Shown here in pieces: positions 34,160-45,507 of a stretch of 64,000 nt of DNA. Made by a program: the position numbers and the translations under genes. Source of the stretch: Lepraria neglecta (Eukaryota > Ascomycota > Lecanoromycetes > Lecanorales > Stereocaulaceae); assembly GCA_033220425.1 (NCBI GenBank), contig CM065651.1, positions 310,001 to 374,000 on the forward strand, in the 5' to 3' direction. How positions within the stretch are numbered: the first letter of the stretch is position 1; every line of letters begins with the position of its first letter. The notes beneath the pieces were generated by a model. It saw only the letters and a list, made by a program, of their open reading frames with translations, made no database searches and was not told the origin of the DNA.

Positions 34160-35014
34160 TCAAACACTTTCATATTGGTCCAAATCGCCATCTCGGCAGC
34201 ATCGAATTTCATGAATGACATGCTCTAAAGCCTCGTGTGTCTCGCAATACAACTGCTCCATACTAGTGTACTCCGCAGACCAGCATTTTTGTATGATGTC
34301 CCCACAGAAGAGCTGGTCGACTTCAGGGAGATCGCTGAGTAATGGTCGCGTCCAGCCGCGCATAAAGAGATCGCACTCGTACCGTTTCCAGGTCACAATA
34401 GAGTAGATTACGCAGCCGAGGTGGAAGATGTCGGCTTGGGCAGTCAAACCATGATCACTGACCGCATTGATATCGGTGTCCATTGGGAACAGAGGGCATT
34501 GGCCGAAGTCAATCATTTTGAGAGATAGATCGTCCGCGATGAGTATATTTCGAAGTGCCATGTCATCGACCAGAATTTTCGCGTTGTGAAAGTGGAGCAT
34601 CGTTTTGATTATGGATAGTATCCATCCTGCTTTCCGAGACCGATCAACCTCGACCTCACCCTCGACATAGCTTTCGAGATCACCTCGCTTGTAAAGTGCA
34701 AGTAGAATGCCATCTTTGGATATACTGATACATTCAGCGATCCCATCACAGCGTCCAACCCGTAGATACACTGCTTTCTCTGATTCCAGCATTTCGCGAT
34801 TTACCTCGTTGATGTATTCTTCATCCTCGCGATATTCTTCGGACATGGTTGTAGTATCTCGAACTTTAGGGATTTTAAGTGCATGAGAGCCACGGCGCAA
34901 GACGATCGAATTCGTTCCAGTCCCAAGAAATGTCTCCGAGTAGAAATGGAAACAAGTTCCGTTGGGCTTCAAAAACGACATGGAGATGATCATATCATAG
35001 CTTAGATAAAACAT
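34160..35014 (-). CDS. Protein-kinase-like protein with altered HRD motif
   Basis: A single 284-codon frame. It carries a glycine loop (FLGTGTNSIVL), the lysine motif HALKIPKV, an acidic helix, then a catalytic loop written ILVDDMALRNILI. The usual HRD is VDD, so the Asp is kept but His and Arg are lost. The loop Asn is kept, and the metal-binding motif is DFGQC. A Gln-Ala-Asp-Ile-Phe-x-Leu-Gly stretch matches the DVWSLG region. The substitution and the short C-lobe suggest weak or no catalysis, or a small-molecule-type fungal kinase. Met codons at residues 8 and 12 are alternative starts. Upstream and downstream neighbours give no hint of role. Confidence 0.6.
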   Translation of the reverse strand: MFYLSYDMIISMSFLKPNGTCFHFYSETFLGTGTNSIVLRRGSHALKIPKVRDTTTMSEEYREDEEYINEVNREMLESEKAVYLRVGRCDGIAECISISKDGILLALYKRGDLESYVEGEVEVDRSRKAGWILSIIKTMLHFHNAKILVDDMALRNILIADDLSLKMIDFGQCPLFPMDTDINAVSDHGLTAQADIFHLGCVIYSIVTWKRYECDLFMRGWTRPLLSDLPEVDQLFCGDIIQKCWSAEYTSMEQLYCETHEALEHVIHEIRCCRDGDLDQYESV

Positions 35015-35515
35015 AGGTTCGTGAGCCCAGGTAGAGATGAACCGAGAAACTTCTAGACTGCCAAGGCTGAAAAGACGGAATTTCTCCGCTCAGAGCTAAA
35101 TCGTGGGTGAGGATGTAACCGTCGCAGAAGGCGTCGATTGGCGGCTCAAGGTGACAAAAATCTGCCCCCAGCTCAGTCGAAGCTCGCTCGGGGGCTGCCG
35201 CTTTAGCGAGGGAGCTGGGTGAGCAGGGGTGATGCGGCACCCCACCCTGGTGATGCAACACCGACTGGGTGATGAACGCTTCACGCTCACCCTTCCTTCC
35301 ACTCACCAAGATCCCCTCGTTCGAGCGTCCAGAAAAGCGCGCGCTCTCGCACAGCCTATATCAGGAGGTCTCAGAGATGGCCGCTGAGGTGGGGTATTAA
35401 AGGGAGCGGTGCGCCGCCCATCCTAGCTCTTCAATTCTTACTCATGTGAACCAAAGACTACGACCACCGCCTCCCCCCCAGTCATCCTCGACTCTTCTCT
35501 CTATTTCATGCGGTC
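35015..35515. other. Intergenic
   Basis: Between the kinase-like gene and the DUF3435 remnant, which point away from each other. Contains both 5' flanks. A short repeat of GGGTGATG words near 35230-35275, nothing else. Confidence 0.45.
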
Positions 35516-36465
35516 ATGGGCCGGAACGAATCGCCAGCAGAGCTACTGGAGAGAGCTACAGCCAACGGCTACAGGCAGGGAGCTTATCAGGAAGAGGATA
35601 GCAAGAGGGATAATACAAAGTGTGTAAAGAAGACCCTGAGAGATCAGGATATTACTTTGAGACGCTATGAGAAGTGAATACAAACATCGTCTCGGTCCCC
35701 CATCACAAGATGTATACTTACCCAGTTGAGCAGATGGGTGGTTGCTGTCGAAAAGAAGGAACGGGACACGGGAGAGGCAATTTTCGGTGACGATGCTGCG
35801 GTCGACGTCTCCTATACCATAGGAGCACGGAGTCTTCGAGAAGATTTACCTCCTCTAGATCTTGCCACCATTAAGGACTTCCTTCGCTTTGTCGTCGTCG
35901 CCACCAGTCGAGGAATCATCGACAACGGACAGAAAAAGGTCACCGTCGATTCAACGAAAACCTTTGCGGAGTGGTTCTTTGCTGGATTTGCTCGAGTGAC
36001 GGGTAACCGTGTCGATGAGGAGGATAGAAGTGCGGTATACGATGTAAGTGCATGCCAAAGTAGAAGATACTGTCCCCATAGCTAAAAGGAACTTCATCAG
36101 TGGATCAGGAATACCTGACTAAAGAAAGCCTGGTGGTGAACAAGAAGAAGCCGAAACACTTGTTCGGTGAAAAGGAGCTGGTTCAGTTCACCATCACATT
36201 CTGGACTATCGACGACGCCCAATTCATCCATCCACGCAATAAAGTTCAAATTCCCTTCGTAATCGCCGTCTTCTGCTAGACAGGAGCACGATTCGGCGCC
36301 TTCTTCCCGGAGAAGGAGATCAAAGACAAAGGGGTCTTCGGTACCGGGTACATCTCCTTGGAACGATTTGAGGGGGATGCCTACTGCGGGAGGGCGGTGT
36401 TCTTGGACCTCCGGCTACAGCGAGGCCTGGCGACAGCGAGGTTACATATATCTCTTTAAAAATGC
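35516..36465 (+). pseudogene. DUF3435 tyrosine-recombinase remnant (Starship captain relative)
   Basis: ATG at 35516 starts MGRNESPAELLERATANGYR. Exon 1 ends at 35673 (GTGAAT donor) and exon 2 (35731-36043) continues in phase with NRWVVAVEKKERDTGE and FAEWFFAGFARVTGN. A GTAAGT donor leads to exon 3 at 36101, where one base is missing after WIRNT. The frame then reads LTKESLVVNKKKPKHLF and VQFTITFWTIDDAQFIHPRN, and TGARFGAFFPEKE after an in-frame TAG that replaces a Trp (TGG to TAG). FAEWFF..RVTGN, KKKPKH and TGARxGAFF are features of fungal DUF3435, the YR recombinase family that includes Starship captains. Coding fades near 36465, so the catalytic C-terminal half with the RKH..Y residues is absent. 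Confidence 0.65.
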
Positions 36466-36470
36466 CCGTG

Positions 36471-36900
36471 GATAGACTTGTACTATAGGAAAACACTCTC
36501 TGAAGAGGGCTTACTGATTGGTTTGTTTATTTGATTACAAATGGACTCCTGAAAGGTCTCTACACAGAGATCTAACCCTAAGCAGACCTCAAAAGCTTTT
36601 GCAAATCGAATAAGCCAGAAGAAGTCGACTTAAAAGGAGCCCCGGGGAGGCAGAATTTGGGTGTATTTACTGCTAAAAGCGGGTCCTTTGCGGCTTCTTT
36701 CAGGTCGACTTCTTTTAACATCTTCGAGTTGAAAAATCTCCCAAAATCCAGCCAAGTATGAACCCCCAAACGCCTCAAATAATCGATTGCCGTAGTTTTT
36801 AAAGATGTATACTGTCCGTAACGGGCCTAGCGCCAGATCCCACTGCCTTGCTGGTCTCGATGGGTACTCTCACCGTCGACTCCAGTGTATACTCCATCTC
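36471..36900. other. No supported gene
   Basis: A short minus frame (36578-36778) reads LRRLGVHTWLDFGRFFNS and then KEVDLKEAAKDPLLAV; its composition looks protein-like but I recognise no family. It may be the 3' part of a lost gene. Confidence 0.3.
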
Positions 36901-38923
36901 TTATTCTCGAACGAAACCTCCTGCTGCACCATATAGCTGGTCCGCCAGCTGATGTCCTCGTACTCCGAGCTGTGTAAGGAGACGTCCTGGGCGGAGGACG
37001 TCGCAACAGAGGCTTTTAAATTCTCTGAGATCCTCTCTGAAACCTCGTATTAAGCCATCCGGTAACTCCAACTGAGACGCACGTGTACATAGTTTAGAAG
37101 AAGTATCTGACATCTGCTTCAGTTGGACTATTGTCCACATATTAGCTTCAACAATAGCTCGCGCAGTGGCTAGTCGTCGCCTCTTCTCATCACTGCTTGT
37201 AGTCGCATTCTTCCATGCCCAGAAATCATCCATAGCTTGCTCTTCCTCGGTGCGATTGGCTATAGGGCTTGAGCGCTGAGGTGGTTGTTCTGGCGCAGAG
37301 GCAGAACACGGGTCTGGCGCTAGGGTAACTGGCTGAGGAGGTGGTTGAGGAGGTGGTTGAAAGGACGATTGAGACGATGGCTGAGGACTATATGTAATAG
37401 TCGGATGATGAGGCTCCTGACGTCTATTGCTGTTTAGACTACCCATAGTCTGCTGCATCTGCTGCATCATAGATATCTCCACTTGTTGCGTCATCATCTT
37501 ATACATATTTTCTATTGTCTGAGACTGTTGCTGAGCTTACGTCTGACGTTGCTCGGTCTGAAAGGATGCTCGAGAGACCGTAGTGCAAGGCCCTTGAACG
37601 TCTTTGAAATAAGTCTGCATTGTATCTGGTGGATTCTCCAACGTAGCCTTGCGTAACCCCCGTGAAATGTCTCGAGCCCATTGGTCGATTTGTGTATGGC
37701 TCAGCCTGTAGTGTTGACCATTCGGACGTACCCAACAGTGGGATTTCTCATTACTGCAACGATCACTCGTACAGAACCACCGATCAGTCAATCTGCCTAG
37801 CCAACTACCAGCCTGCTCTTGCTCGTCACGAAGATGGGCCTGTTGATCTTCTAATTGATTTGTCCGAGTGCGTCGCCGAGGCGGAGATCGTAAAGGATCG
37901 TCTACCGCATCGATAGGTCTCGTAGAAGAAGGTGTTCCAGGGTTGGTGAGAGGTCTTATATTGCCAACGTATTCAACAGTAGCCTCCAGTGTATATCCAG
38001 GCTTCCGACGCCACTCCTGCCTAAGCACCTTCTCGACTTTTTGATCCCATTCCTCCTGACTGAGGTCGTCGGTTGATATAAGCTGCCACTGAGCTTTGGT
38101 GTAATCAGACTTCACCCTTACAGTAATCCTATCGAATTCTTCTTCAAACCGGTGCTTGTCCATTGCATTATAGACCTCAATTGCTAAGCTCTGTGAGTTA
38201 AATTCGCCTCTCATCCAATCATCGTCTCCAATTTTAGCTGCCCACCTGGGACGAGTAGTACCAGTCTTTGTAGTTGCTTTTAATGCAGCGTTGACCCGAT
38301 AAGGATATGGCAAATCCAGCCAAGTTATATAACTGTCTTCTTCTTGCTCATCAATCAGCTGGTCCGGATCGTTTTCTTCGTCTTCTTCGTCTTCGTCGTC
38401 TTCTTCGTCTTCTCCTCTATCTTCTTCATCTTCTCTATCTTCTTTATCTTCTCCTCTTCTCTCTTCATAATACGGTTCTCCCGTTTCAATATTTGGCTGA
38501 GCAGCCTTCTTCAGGGCAGCCTGCTCACGGCGACGAATTGCTTCTTGCTCAACGACTTGGGCTTCCTTAGCAGTCCTATAGGCCAGCTCCTGAGCCTTCC
38601 GTCTGCGAGCTGCCTGTAGCTCAGCGACAGCTGAAGCTTTTTCGACAGCCTGGAGATAGTTACTCGTTGCTCAACATCAGAAGGTCCCCATCTCAGGTGT
38701 ACCGGCTTAGGTGGTGGCTGGCGTTTAGACCCTCCGCCCCCCTTCTCTTTATCGTTCTTGCCTTTTTTGGCTGCCTGGGCACTGCTTTCAGCGGCTTGTT
38801 CTTCTTCAAAGGTGACCCTTTTGTCTTTATGGGACCGAACGGATTGGCGCTGGGGCGCTGGGGCACTGGGACGGTGGCGCTGGGGGTGGAGGGCCTGGAT
38901 CGAGAGGAGCTTCGTCTGGACAT
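36901..38923 (-). pseudogene. Unnamed acidic coiled-coil protein with a Cys cluster
   Basis: On the minus strand a Ser/Arg-rich start (MSRRSSSRSRPSTPS, ATG at 38923) is followed after frame changes by AVAELQAARRRKAQELAYRT, a long charged helix. Next come an acidic run from a GAA/GAC repeat (38385-38460), YPYRVNAALKATTKTGTTRP, GDDDWMRGEFNSQSLAIEVY, and a Cys cluster, CTSDRCSNEKSHCWV with GQHYRLSHTQIDQWA. After a TAA near 37540 the same region continues with a Gln/Pro-rich part and DDFWAWKNATTSSDEKRRRL to a stop at 36901. The CxxxxC-x6-C-W..H pattern recurs, as far as I remember, in uncharacterised multicopy proteins of ascomycetes. At least two frameshifts and one stop. It could be a transposon accessory gene. 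Confidence 0.4.
38385..38460. repeat. TCTTCG/TCTTCT microsatellite
   Basis: Imperfect TCTTC(G/T) repeats that encode the Glu/Asp run (EDEEDDEDEEDEE) of the minus-strand protein. Confidence 0.8.
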
Positions 38924-39362
38924 TGCAACTCCACCGTATTCGTATAAAGAGGGTCCTATGGTTTCAAATTTGATGGATATGTCGATGTTTTGCGATTTGT
39001 GACGGTTTACATATAAAATTTGGTGGAGGCGGTAACGGTTGCTAAATGCCAAGCATTGGCAAAGAGTCACTAAAAAGATAATGCTGCGCTTGAGTCAATT
39101 AACGCCGGCTCTGGCGATGTAAGTCTGGCATCAACAATTGCAATAGATAATTCTCTCACAATACTGGCGTTCAGCAATCAGGAGATTATCATTATAATGT
39201 TTATACTATCTAATAATACCTTCCAACCATTCTTCGGCCAGTTCCTTTAGTTCTTCCGACTTGATTGCCTGATCATTTAATTCGTTCAGCTCAGTGGCCA
39301 TTTCAAGCTTATCCCTTTTTAACTATTCGATCACTGCGGTGAAGCTGATTTCGGGGCTGGAG

Positions 39363-39850
39363 ATATTAGACGCGCCTATAGGGACAGGGACTGGCGCCTT
39401 GACCTGCACGCCGGGCCTTCTCCAACCTGTGCACACCTTCACTATCCTCGTTCAAACCTGCACTGTCTGCTGTGCGCTTGGAGAAATCTCAAATGTCGGT
39501 GGCGCCGGTGGCTGTCACAGGTTCGGCGTCCGTAGGGCGTGTTGGGCTCCATATCCACGGCGAGCCAGCCTGATCTGCCGCTGATCCTACGGCGGCTTCT
39601 CGGAGCGGAGACCGCCACGAAACCAGTGGCGGCTCAGGAGTTGGCGACGCAATGGGCGATCGGAGAGAGTATGGGATGATGTTGTCGGTACTGCAGCTCG
39701 TAGCAGAAGAACTGTCGTTTTCGATATCGCCGTTATAGTCCTGGACCGTAGACGGGGTACCTTCAGACGGTCGTTTACTTCTTGTATCAGCAATGCGTAT
39801 TTCACACGCACCTTGGTTGCCAATAGCTTCACCTCGATAAGGTAGCAAGT
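39363..39850 (-). pseudogene. Same chromodomain-like family, copy C (middle fragment)
   Basis: The minus frame encodes TPSTVQDYNGDIENDSSSAT, then SCSTDNIIPYSLRSPIA and TDAEPVTATGATDI. This matches the middle block of copy A at 31310-31560 almost residue for residue, and the two DNA copies look about 85% identical by eye. It continues with KRTADSAGLNEDSEGVHRLE after a break. It lacks both ends of the gene and lies in opposite orientation to copy A. Confidence 0.65.
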
Positions 39851-40264
39851 GGCGGCGAGGTTTATTACGCCGCTACGACCAAGGCCTCTGGCTGGCGATA
39901 GACCGGCAGCTTTGCGTTGTGCAAGGCAGCAAAGGCATCTTATGTTTTGTCATCGCCGTCGGTTTTCTCTCCTTCGTCCTAGGGCCTCCGTCTCCGCTTC
40001 TTGGCATGTAGTATAGACTAGCCTCTCTTAAGCTAAGTGGCTTCGGGTATAAACTCTTTCCCTCGCCTTTGTATCTCGTTTGATTGTTGCTCGTTCGTTT
40101 TGAACAGCACTCAGCGGATTTAGATGGCCCGTTTGAATGGTTTGCTGTTGAGCTGTCACGATTATCTCTTGCTAAGCACTCTTTGTAGTACACCAGCTAC
40201 TCGGGCTTAGAGCCCTCGTGGTCTTCTTCCGCCTACAGCGGTTCTACAAGATATTCAATTCTGG
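39851..40264. other. No supported gene
   Basis: Possible 5' remains of copy C on the minus strand, merging into the Helitron left side. No frame is convincing. Confidence 0.35.
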
Positions 40265-40382
40265 CCCCTCTCATACTACTTCGACAACAAATCTCAGCCG
40301 TCCCGTTACCATTGCTCCATCTGCCGAGTCAAAAATGCTGAACGCGTCCGAAGGCACCGCGCTCTAAAGCCAATCAGCGGCA

Positions 40383-41437
40383 ATGCTACTCCCCAGGAGC
40401 CTCCTCCTCCAGCTCCTCCAGCCTCTCCATCGCGAAGACGGCCGCGCCGGGCGCCCCTACAGCCAGTTAGCGGCAATGCTACTCGCCAGCAGCCTCCTCC
40501 TCCACCTCCTCAAAACCCTCCTCCAGCTCCTCCTCCAGCTCCTCCTCCAGCTCCTCCTCCAGCTCCTACAAATCCTCCACGGCAAAGACGACTTTGCCCG
40601 TCTCAGCCATGTCAGTACCGATATCCTGGGGCGAATGGAAGTTGAATGCCGTTATTGCAGGGCCTTACACTGGCCGGAAGAGCGTACAAATCATCAGATT
40701 ACAACGGCTTCAAGGTTTAATTTCACCTGCTGCAGTAACGGTGAAATTGCCCTTCCATTACTCGATGAGCCACCTCGCAAGATACGCCGTCCAATGATCG
40801 CCAATCACGGTCTTTCCAAACCCATATTTCAGCTTACAACAATGCCTTCGCATTTACCTCCTGCTACTACACCCCAGACCCCCGATTAAGCGGATGAGGA
40901 GGCATCCAGCCGTTCCAAATCCAGGGCGAACTCTTCCATCTACAAGGTCCACTCACTCCAGATCCAGGTGGACTGCCTTCCTTTGCCCAGAACTACATCT
41001 ACGACCCTCTCGCCGCCACCGCCAATCGTCTTGAATACGATAGAGAGCTTAATCGAGACGTCCTCGAGGATTTGCATCACATGCTCCTTTCCTGCAAGCC
41101 CTTCATCCAACTATACAAAACGGCGAGAGAGAGCCTTGCATCAGCACCAGCAGATGCCTCTATTATCCTTAATCCACAGCTACGCTTGGTGTTGGAGTCT
41201 GGGGCCGATCGACGACGAGCAAACCTTCCAACCAGTACTGAGGTTTCGATTCTTATTCCCTTTGAGTCTGATACAAAAGGGAAACGTGAGATCGTTCTCG
41301 CTACAAAGGAGCACCGGCCAGGGCCAGACGGTGATGGATTCCATCCAATAACACCAGCCAACGCTGCTTTCATGCCACTACATTACGTCCTTATCCATCC
41401 TACTGGCCAGCCCGGTTGGCATCAAGCTCTAACGTAA
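40383..41437 (+). pseudogene. Helitron RepHel protein, N-terminal part
   Basis: The first part is Pro-rich from CTCCAG/CTCCTC repeats (40480-40570; PPPAPPPAPPPAP). A change of frame near 40620 leads to ILGRMEVECRYCRALHWPEE and FTCCSNGEIALPLLDEPP, the zinc-finger segment that starts Helitron proteins. Another change leads to IQPFQIQGELFHLQGPLTPD and LPSFAQNYIYDP, then ILIPFESDTKGKREIVLATK and ANAAFMPLHYVLIHPTGQPG. These match the Helitron_like_N region in order. At least three frame changes separate the pieces. Confidence 0.65.
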
Positions 41438-41455
41438 AACAGTACAACCCGACGT

Positions 41456-44400
41456 CGGCACAAGATAACAAATCGCAAATACACTCGGTATCATCTACAA
41501 CGCCGTCCGAATCACTTCTCGCCAATCCTGAATGCTCGCCGTCTTTGCCAGCGTTATATCGTAGACGTCTGGGCTACGATCGAGAAGCAGGAGCTCTCCT
41601 GGATCCGCTTCAACCAAAAGAAGATGAGAGCCGATGTCTACAACGGTATAAGTGATGCCCTGCTCAGTGACGACGTCAACCCTGCTCAAATGGGCCAGCG
41701 AATCATCCTACCATCCTCACACACCGGTAGCGATCGTTCCATGCAGCAGCTCTGTCAAGATTCCTTAGCGATCGTCCGCCATTTCGGCAAGCCCACCCCC
41801 TTCATTACCCTCACCGCCAACCCCAAGTGGAAGGAGGTCATCGATGAGCTACAGGGACAGGATCTACAGGACCAACCCGATATCATGGCTCACGTTTTCC
41901 AGATAAAGAAGAAAAAGCTACTAAAGGAGCTCGATCGTTGCTTTGGCCACCGAGTAGGCCATGTCTGGACCTTGAAGTTCCAAAAGAGAGGCCTACCGCA
42001 CGTCCATATCCTCCTGTTCCTTTCGAAAGATGACGATTTCATGGATCCTGATCATATCGATGAATCCCTCAGTGCCGAGCTACCAACCCCCCAGCAGGAT
42101 CTGGATGGCAAGCTCACCGATATCATCAAAAGGTGTATGACTCACGGTCCCTGCGGACAGCTCAACCCAGGTTCTGATTGTATGATCGATGATCCCAAAG
42201 GTGGAGGAGCTAAGATTTGCAGCAAGGGCTTTCCGAAACCCTTTATCGACTCCACGAGGATTAATGACGACGGATATCCTTGGTATCGGCGAAGGAATGA
42301 CGGTACGACGTGGCCAAAGAAGGTGAACGGTGAGGACGTTATAGGAGATAATCGATGGATTGTACCATACAGCCCTTATCTCTCATTGCTCCTCGATGCT
42401 CACATCAATGTGGAGGTCTGCAGCTCGGTGAAATCGATCAAATGTATCCACAAGTACGTCTACAAGGGCGGTGACACCATCACCATTCGGCTCAAGAATG
42501 CCAACGACGAGGTGGAGCGTTTCATCAACAGTAGATACATCGGGCCTCAACAAGCCATGTGCCATCTACTTGAATTTGAAACTCACGAGGAACGACCGTC
42601 TGTTCAGAGGCTTGCGATACACCTACCAGACCAACAACCAGTCTATTTTGGCGAAGACGAGACTACGGAGGAGCTCCAACAAGCCCTCGATCGATCCACA
42701 TCCTCCTTGCTTGCGTTCTTTGAGTACAACCATCATCACGCCGAGTTTCGTCACCTTTTGTATCAGGAATTCCCTCAACAACTCACCTTACAGAAGCTCC
42801 CTCAATCAGGACGTGAGTGGCGACCCCGTCAGAAGGGTTTTGCCATCGGCCGAATGTATCACAGCAGCCCAGCAGCAGGTGAGAGGTTTTATCTACGTCT
42901 CTTACTCACTGCTGTACGAGGGCCGACGTCATATGAGGACTTGAGGACGATTAACGGCGTGGAGCATGAGACTTTTCGAGGAGCATGTATGGCACTCGGC
43001 TTACTTGAAGACGACGAGCACTGGGTGAGGTCATTCGAGGAGGCTCTCACGTTTCGATCAGGACATATTATGAGGATAGCTTTCGCTAGTAGCATAGCTA
43101 ACGGTGAGATACCCTGCGGTAGCATGCTTTGGAATCGATTTGCAGAGCAGTTTTGTGACGATCTACCTCATCAAATACGTACACGATTTCCTCACGTCCC
43201 AGCTGATGCGATAGATCCTCATATCGATTATGGCCTCTTCCTCCTCGATCGAGAGCTGGCGTCGTTGAATCACACCTTGACGGAATTCGACTTACCTATA
43301 CCACAGCTACAATGGGATACCATCGGCGGTAATGCTCTGATCAACGCGGAGCTGGATTACGATCGAGACACCGAGGCCAGTGAGATATCTCAGTTCCTTG
43401 CAAGCTTCAACGTTGACCAAAGACACGTCTTTGATACCATCACGACGGCCATCGAAACCGATCCAAAAACGGCTCACTTCTTCCTCCAAGGCGCCGGCGG
43501 TACCGGAAAGACGTTTCTGTACAAAGGGCTTTGCCATTACTACCGAGCAAAAGGTGACATTGTCCTCACTGTGGCCTCATCTGGGATCGCGGCGTTGCTC
43601 CTTCCACGGGGTCGCACAGCTCACTCCAGGCTCAAGATACCAATCAGATGTTTTGAGGAAAGCAACTGCAACATACCCAAAAACGGTCATCTTGCGTCTT
43701 TGTTGAGGATAACGAGGTTGATCATTTGGGACGAGGTGCCGATGCAGCATAAGAACAACATCCTCGCCGTGAACAACAGCCTCCAGGACTTGATGGACGA
43801 TGTCGATCATGATTTCGGTGGTGTACCAATCGTCTTTGGAGGTGACTTCGCCCAAACGCTGCCCGTGATACCAAAAGGCAACCGGTCCTCACAGGTGAAC
43901 GCTACGATTAGGAATACGCCGTTCTGGCAACGACTTCGTCAGCTCAAGCTCCACCGCAATATGAGGCTCCTTGACGGTAGCGATAATGCGAGATTTGCAG
44001 CGTAGATAGGTGAGATGTCATACTACAGCAGTAAATACGGCATGACCGAGTTACCGGATAAGATTAAATCACGTTACTTTGAGGAGGATCACCTACTCGA
44101 GGATCTGTATCCAACGGACGTCATCGGAGGACCGAGGATCGATGCTGACTTCCTTCGTGGTAGGGCCATTTTGACGTTGAGGAACGATACGGCGATGGCC
44201 ATCAACGATAAGATCCTGAGTCGAGTTGGTGGAGCCTCGAAATCGTATTACTCTACCAACAAAGCCGAGGGAGACGGTGAGGTCGATTTCAGTATCCTAC
44301 GGAGTTCCTCCAAGGCCAGTCCTTGAGCAGTTTGCCACCTCATGAGCTCAAGCTCAAAGACGACGTGCCAGTGATGTTGCTCCGTAACATACACCCTCCA

Positions 44401-44784
44401 CAAGGACTAGCCAACGGGACGAGACTCAAGGTATTGCGTATGGGTGAGAGGACAATCGAGGCCATGATCCTCGGTGGCGAGTTCCACGGTCAGATACGCA
44501 TCCTCTTCAGAATCATCGTCAACTCCACCGAGGGAGAGCTACCCTTCATCCTAAGCCGTCACCAGTTCCCGATTCGGCTCTGTTTTGCCATCACAATCAA
44601 CAAATCACAGGGCCAGTCCCTCGATCGCGTCGGTGTTGATCTTTCCTCCAAATGCTTCAGTCACGGCCAGCTGTACGTAGCCCTCTCGCGGGTAACGGAC
44701 GTGAGCAAGCTCTCAGTGTTGCTCAAGGACCCAGACGATCAGCGTGTTGAGAACATCGTATATCCAGAGGTTCTCTTACGATGA
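41456..44784 (+). pseudogene. Helitron Rep-helicase, main part
   Basis: One frame from about 41456 (Met at 41624) runs to a TAG at 44005. The Rep domain shows PTPFITLTANPKWKEV, the HUH motif in KFQKRGLPHVHILLFL, and the KYVYKGGD region with one of the catalytic tyrosines. The Pif1-type helicase has Walker A GAGGTGKTFLYKG, IIWDEVPMQ (Walker B) and GGDFAQTLPVIPKG. The TAG at 44003-44005 replaces the codon of a conserved Trp (TGG to TAG). Coding then continues with IGEMSYYSSKYG, stops near 44326 with a frame change, and resumes as VMLLRNIHPPQGLANGTRL and CFAITINKSQGQSLDRVGVD to 44784 (helicase motifs V-VI). Full-length but broken at two or three places in this part. Confidence 0.8.
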
Positions 44785-44990
44785 CGTGAGGAGAAATGAC
44801 GAGAAACAGCTACGACGAAAGGAACGAGATCTACCATGACGCGAGGAGCCAGATCTACGATGACGAGACGATTCCTACTAAGACGTATAAAACAGGACTT
44901 GCGAGGGAGCTAGAGCCGTTGAAGTACCGCATATGTATCTAATTCCTGTATGGCCCATTAACAGGTACCTCTATACTAGAGGATTTCTAA

Positions 44991-45507
44991 GATGATATCG
45001 TCGTCGTCGATTGCATTGCCACTAATATTGTTCGTAAGAATTACGTAAGAAAAAATCACGTGCTTCTCGGTACCGGGAATCCGGTGGTAAAGGCCCTTGT
45101 CTCTTTATAATAACAGAATATGCGGTAATTCGGGTGATCGACGCTTATCGGACCAATGAAAAAATTGCGTCAGATAAGAAGAACATCAAAACCGATCCTA
45201 CTACTGCAACTTCTTCGCATCGATGCCTCGCGCCACCCGCCTCATATGATAAAAACCTAAAAACTGCAAGTTTTGCGCCTAATCAAGCCCTTTCGGACGC
45301 CATTTGATTGGTCAGAATCCATGGTGGTTTGCCTGCGCGATACGTAAAAGGATGGAAATGCGATGTTTTCGCAACGGGTTGCGCCCGCGCAGAATGCCAA
45401 GCCCGTGCAGGCTTCGCACCCTGCTAGAATTTTTGCGCGCATGTAAACAAACCATCAATCCTACATATCTGCCTCTACTACCTCCACTATCATTATTTCT
45501 ATATATA
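44991..45507. other. No supported gene
   Basis: Lies between the two Helitron parts. It may hold the 5' untranslated part of the second Helitron. No frame is convincing. Confidence 0.4.

Larger units (their letters stand above)
40265..44990 (+). mobile_element. Helitron, nearly full length, decayed
   Basis: Coding character begins near 40265 (QDIQFWPLSYYFDNKSQPSR, then HCSICRVKN) and runs to 44784 with all Helitron parts in order: Pro-rich N-terminus, zinc-finger region, Rep (HUH) nuclease and Pif1-type helicase. About 180 bases after the stop a hairpin CCTCTA-TAC-TAGAGG (44968-44982) is followed four bases later by CTAA (44987-44990). This fits the Helitron 3' end (a hairpin a few bases before CTRR). 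The 5' TC end is not placed. Several stops and frameshifts show that it cannot encode its own movement now. Confidence 0.65.
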
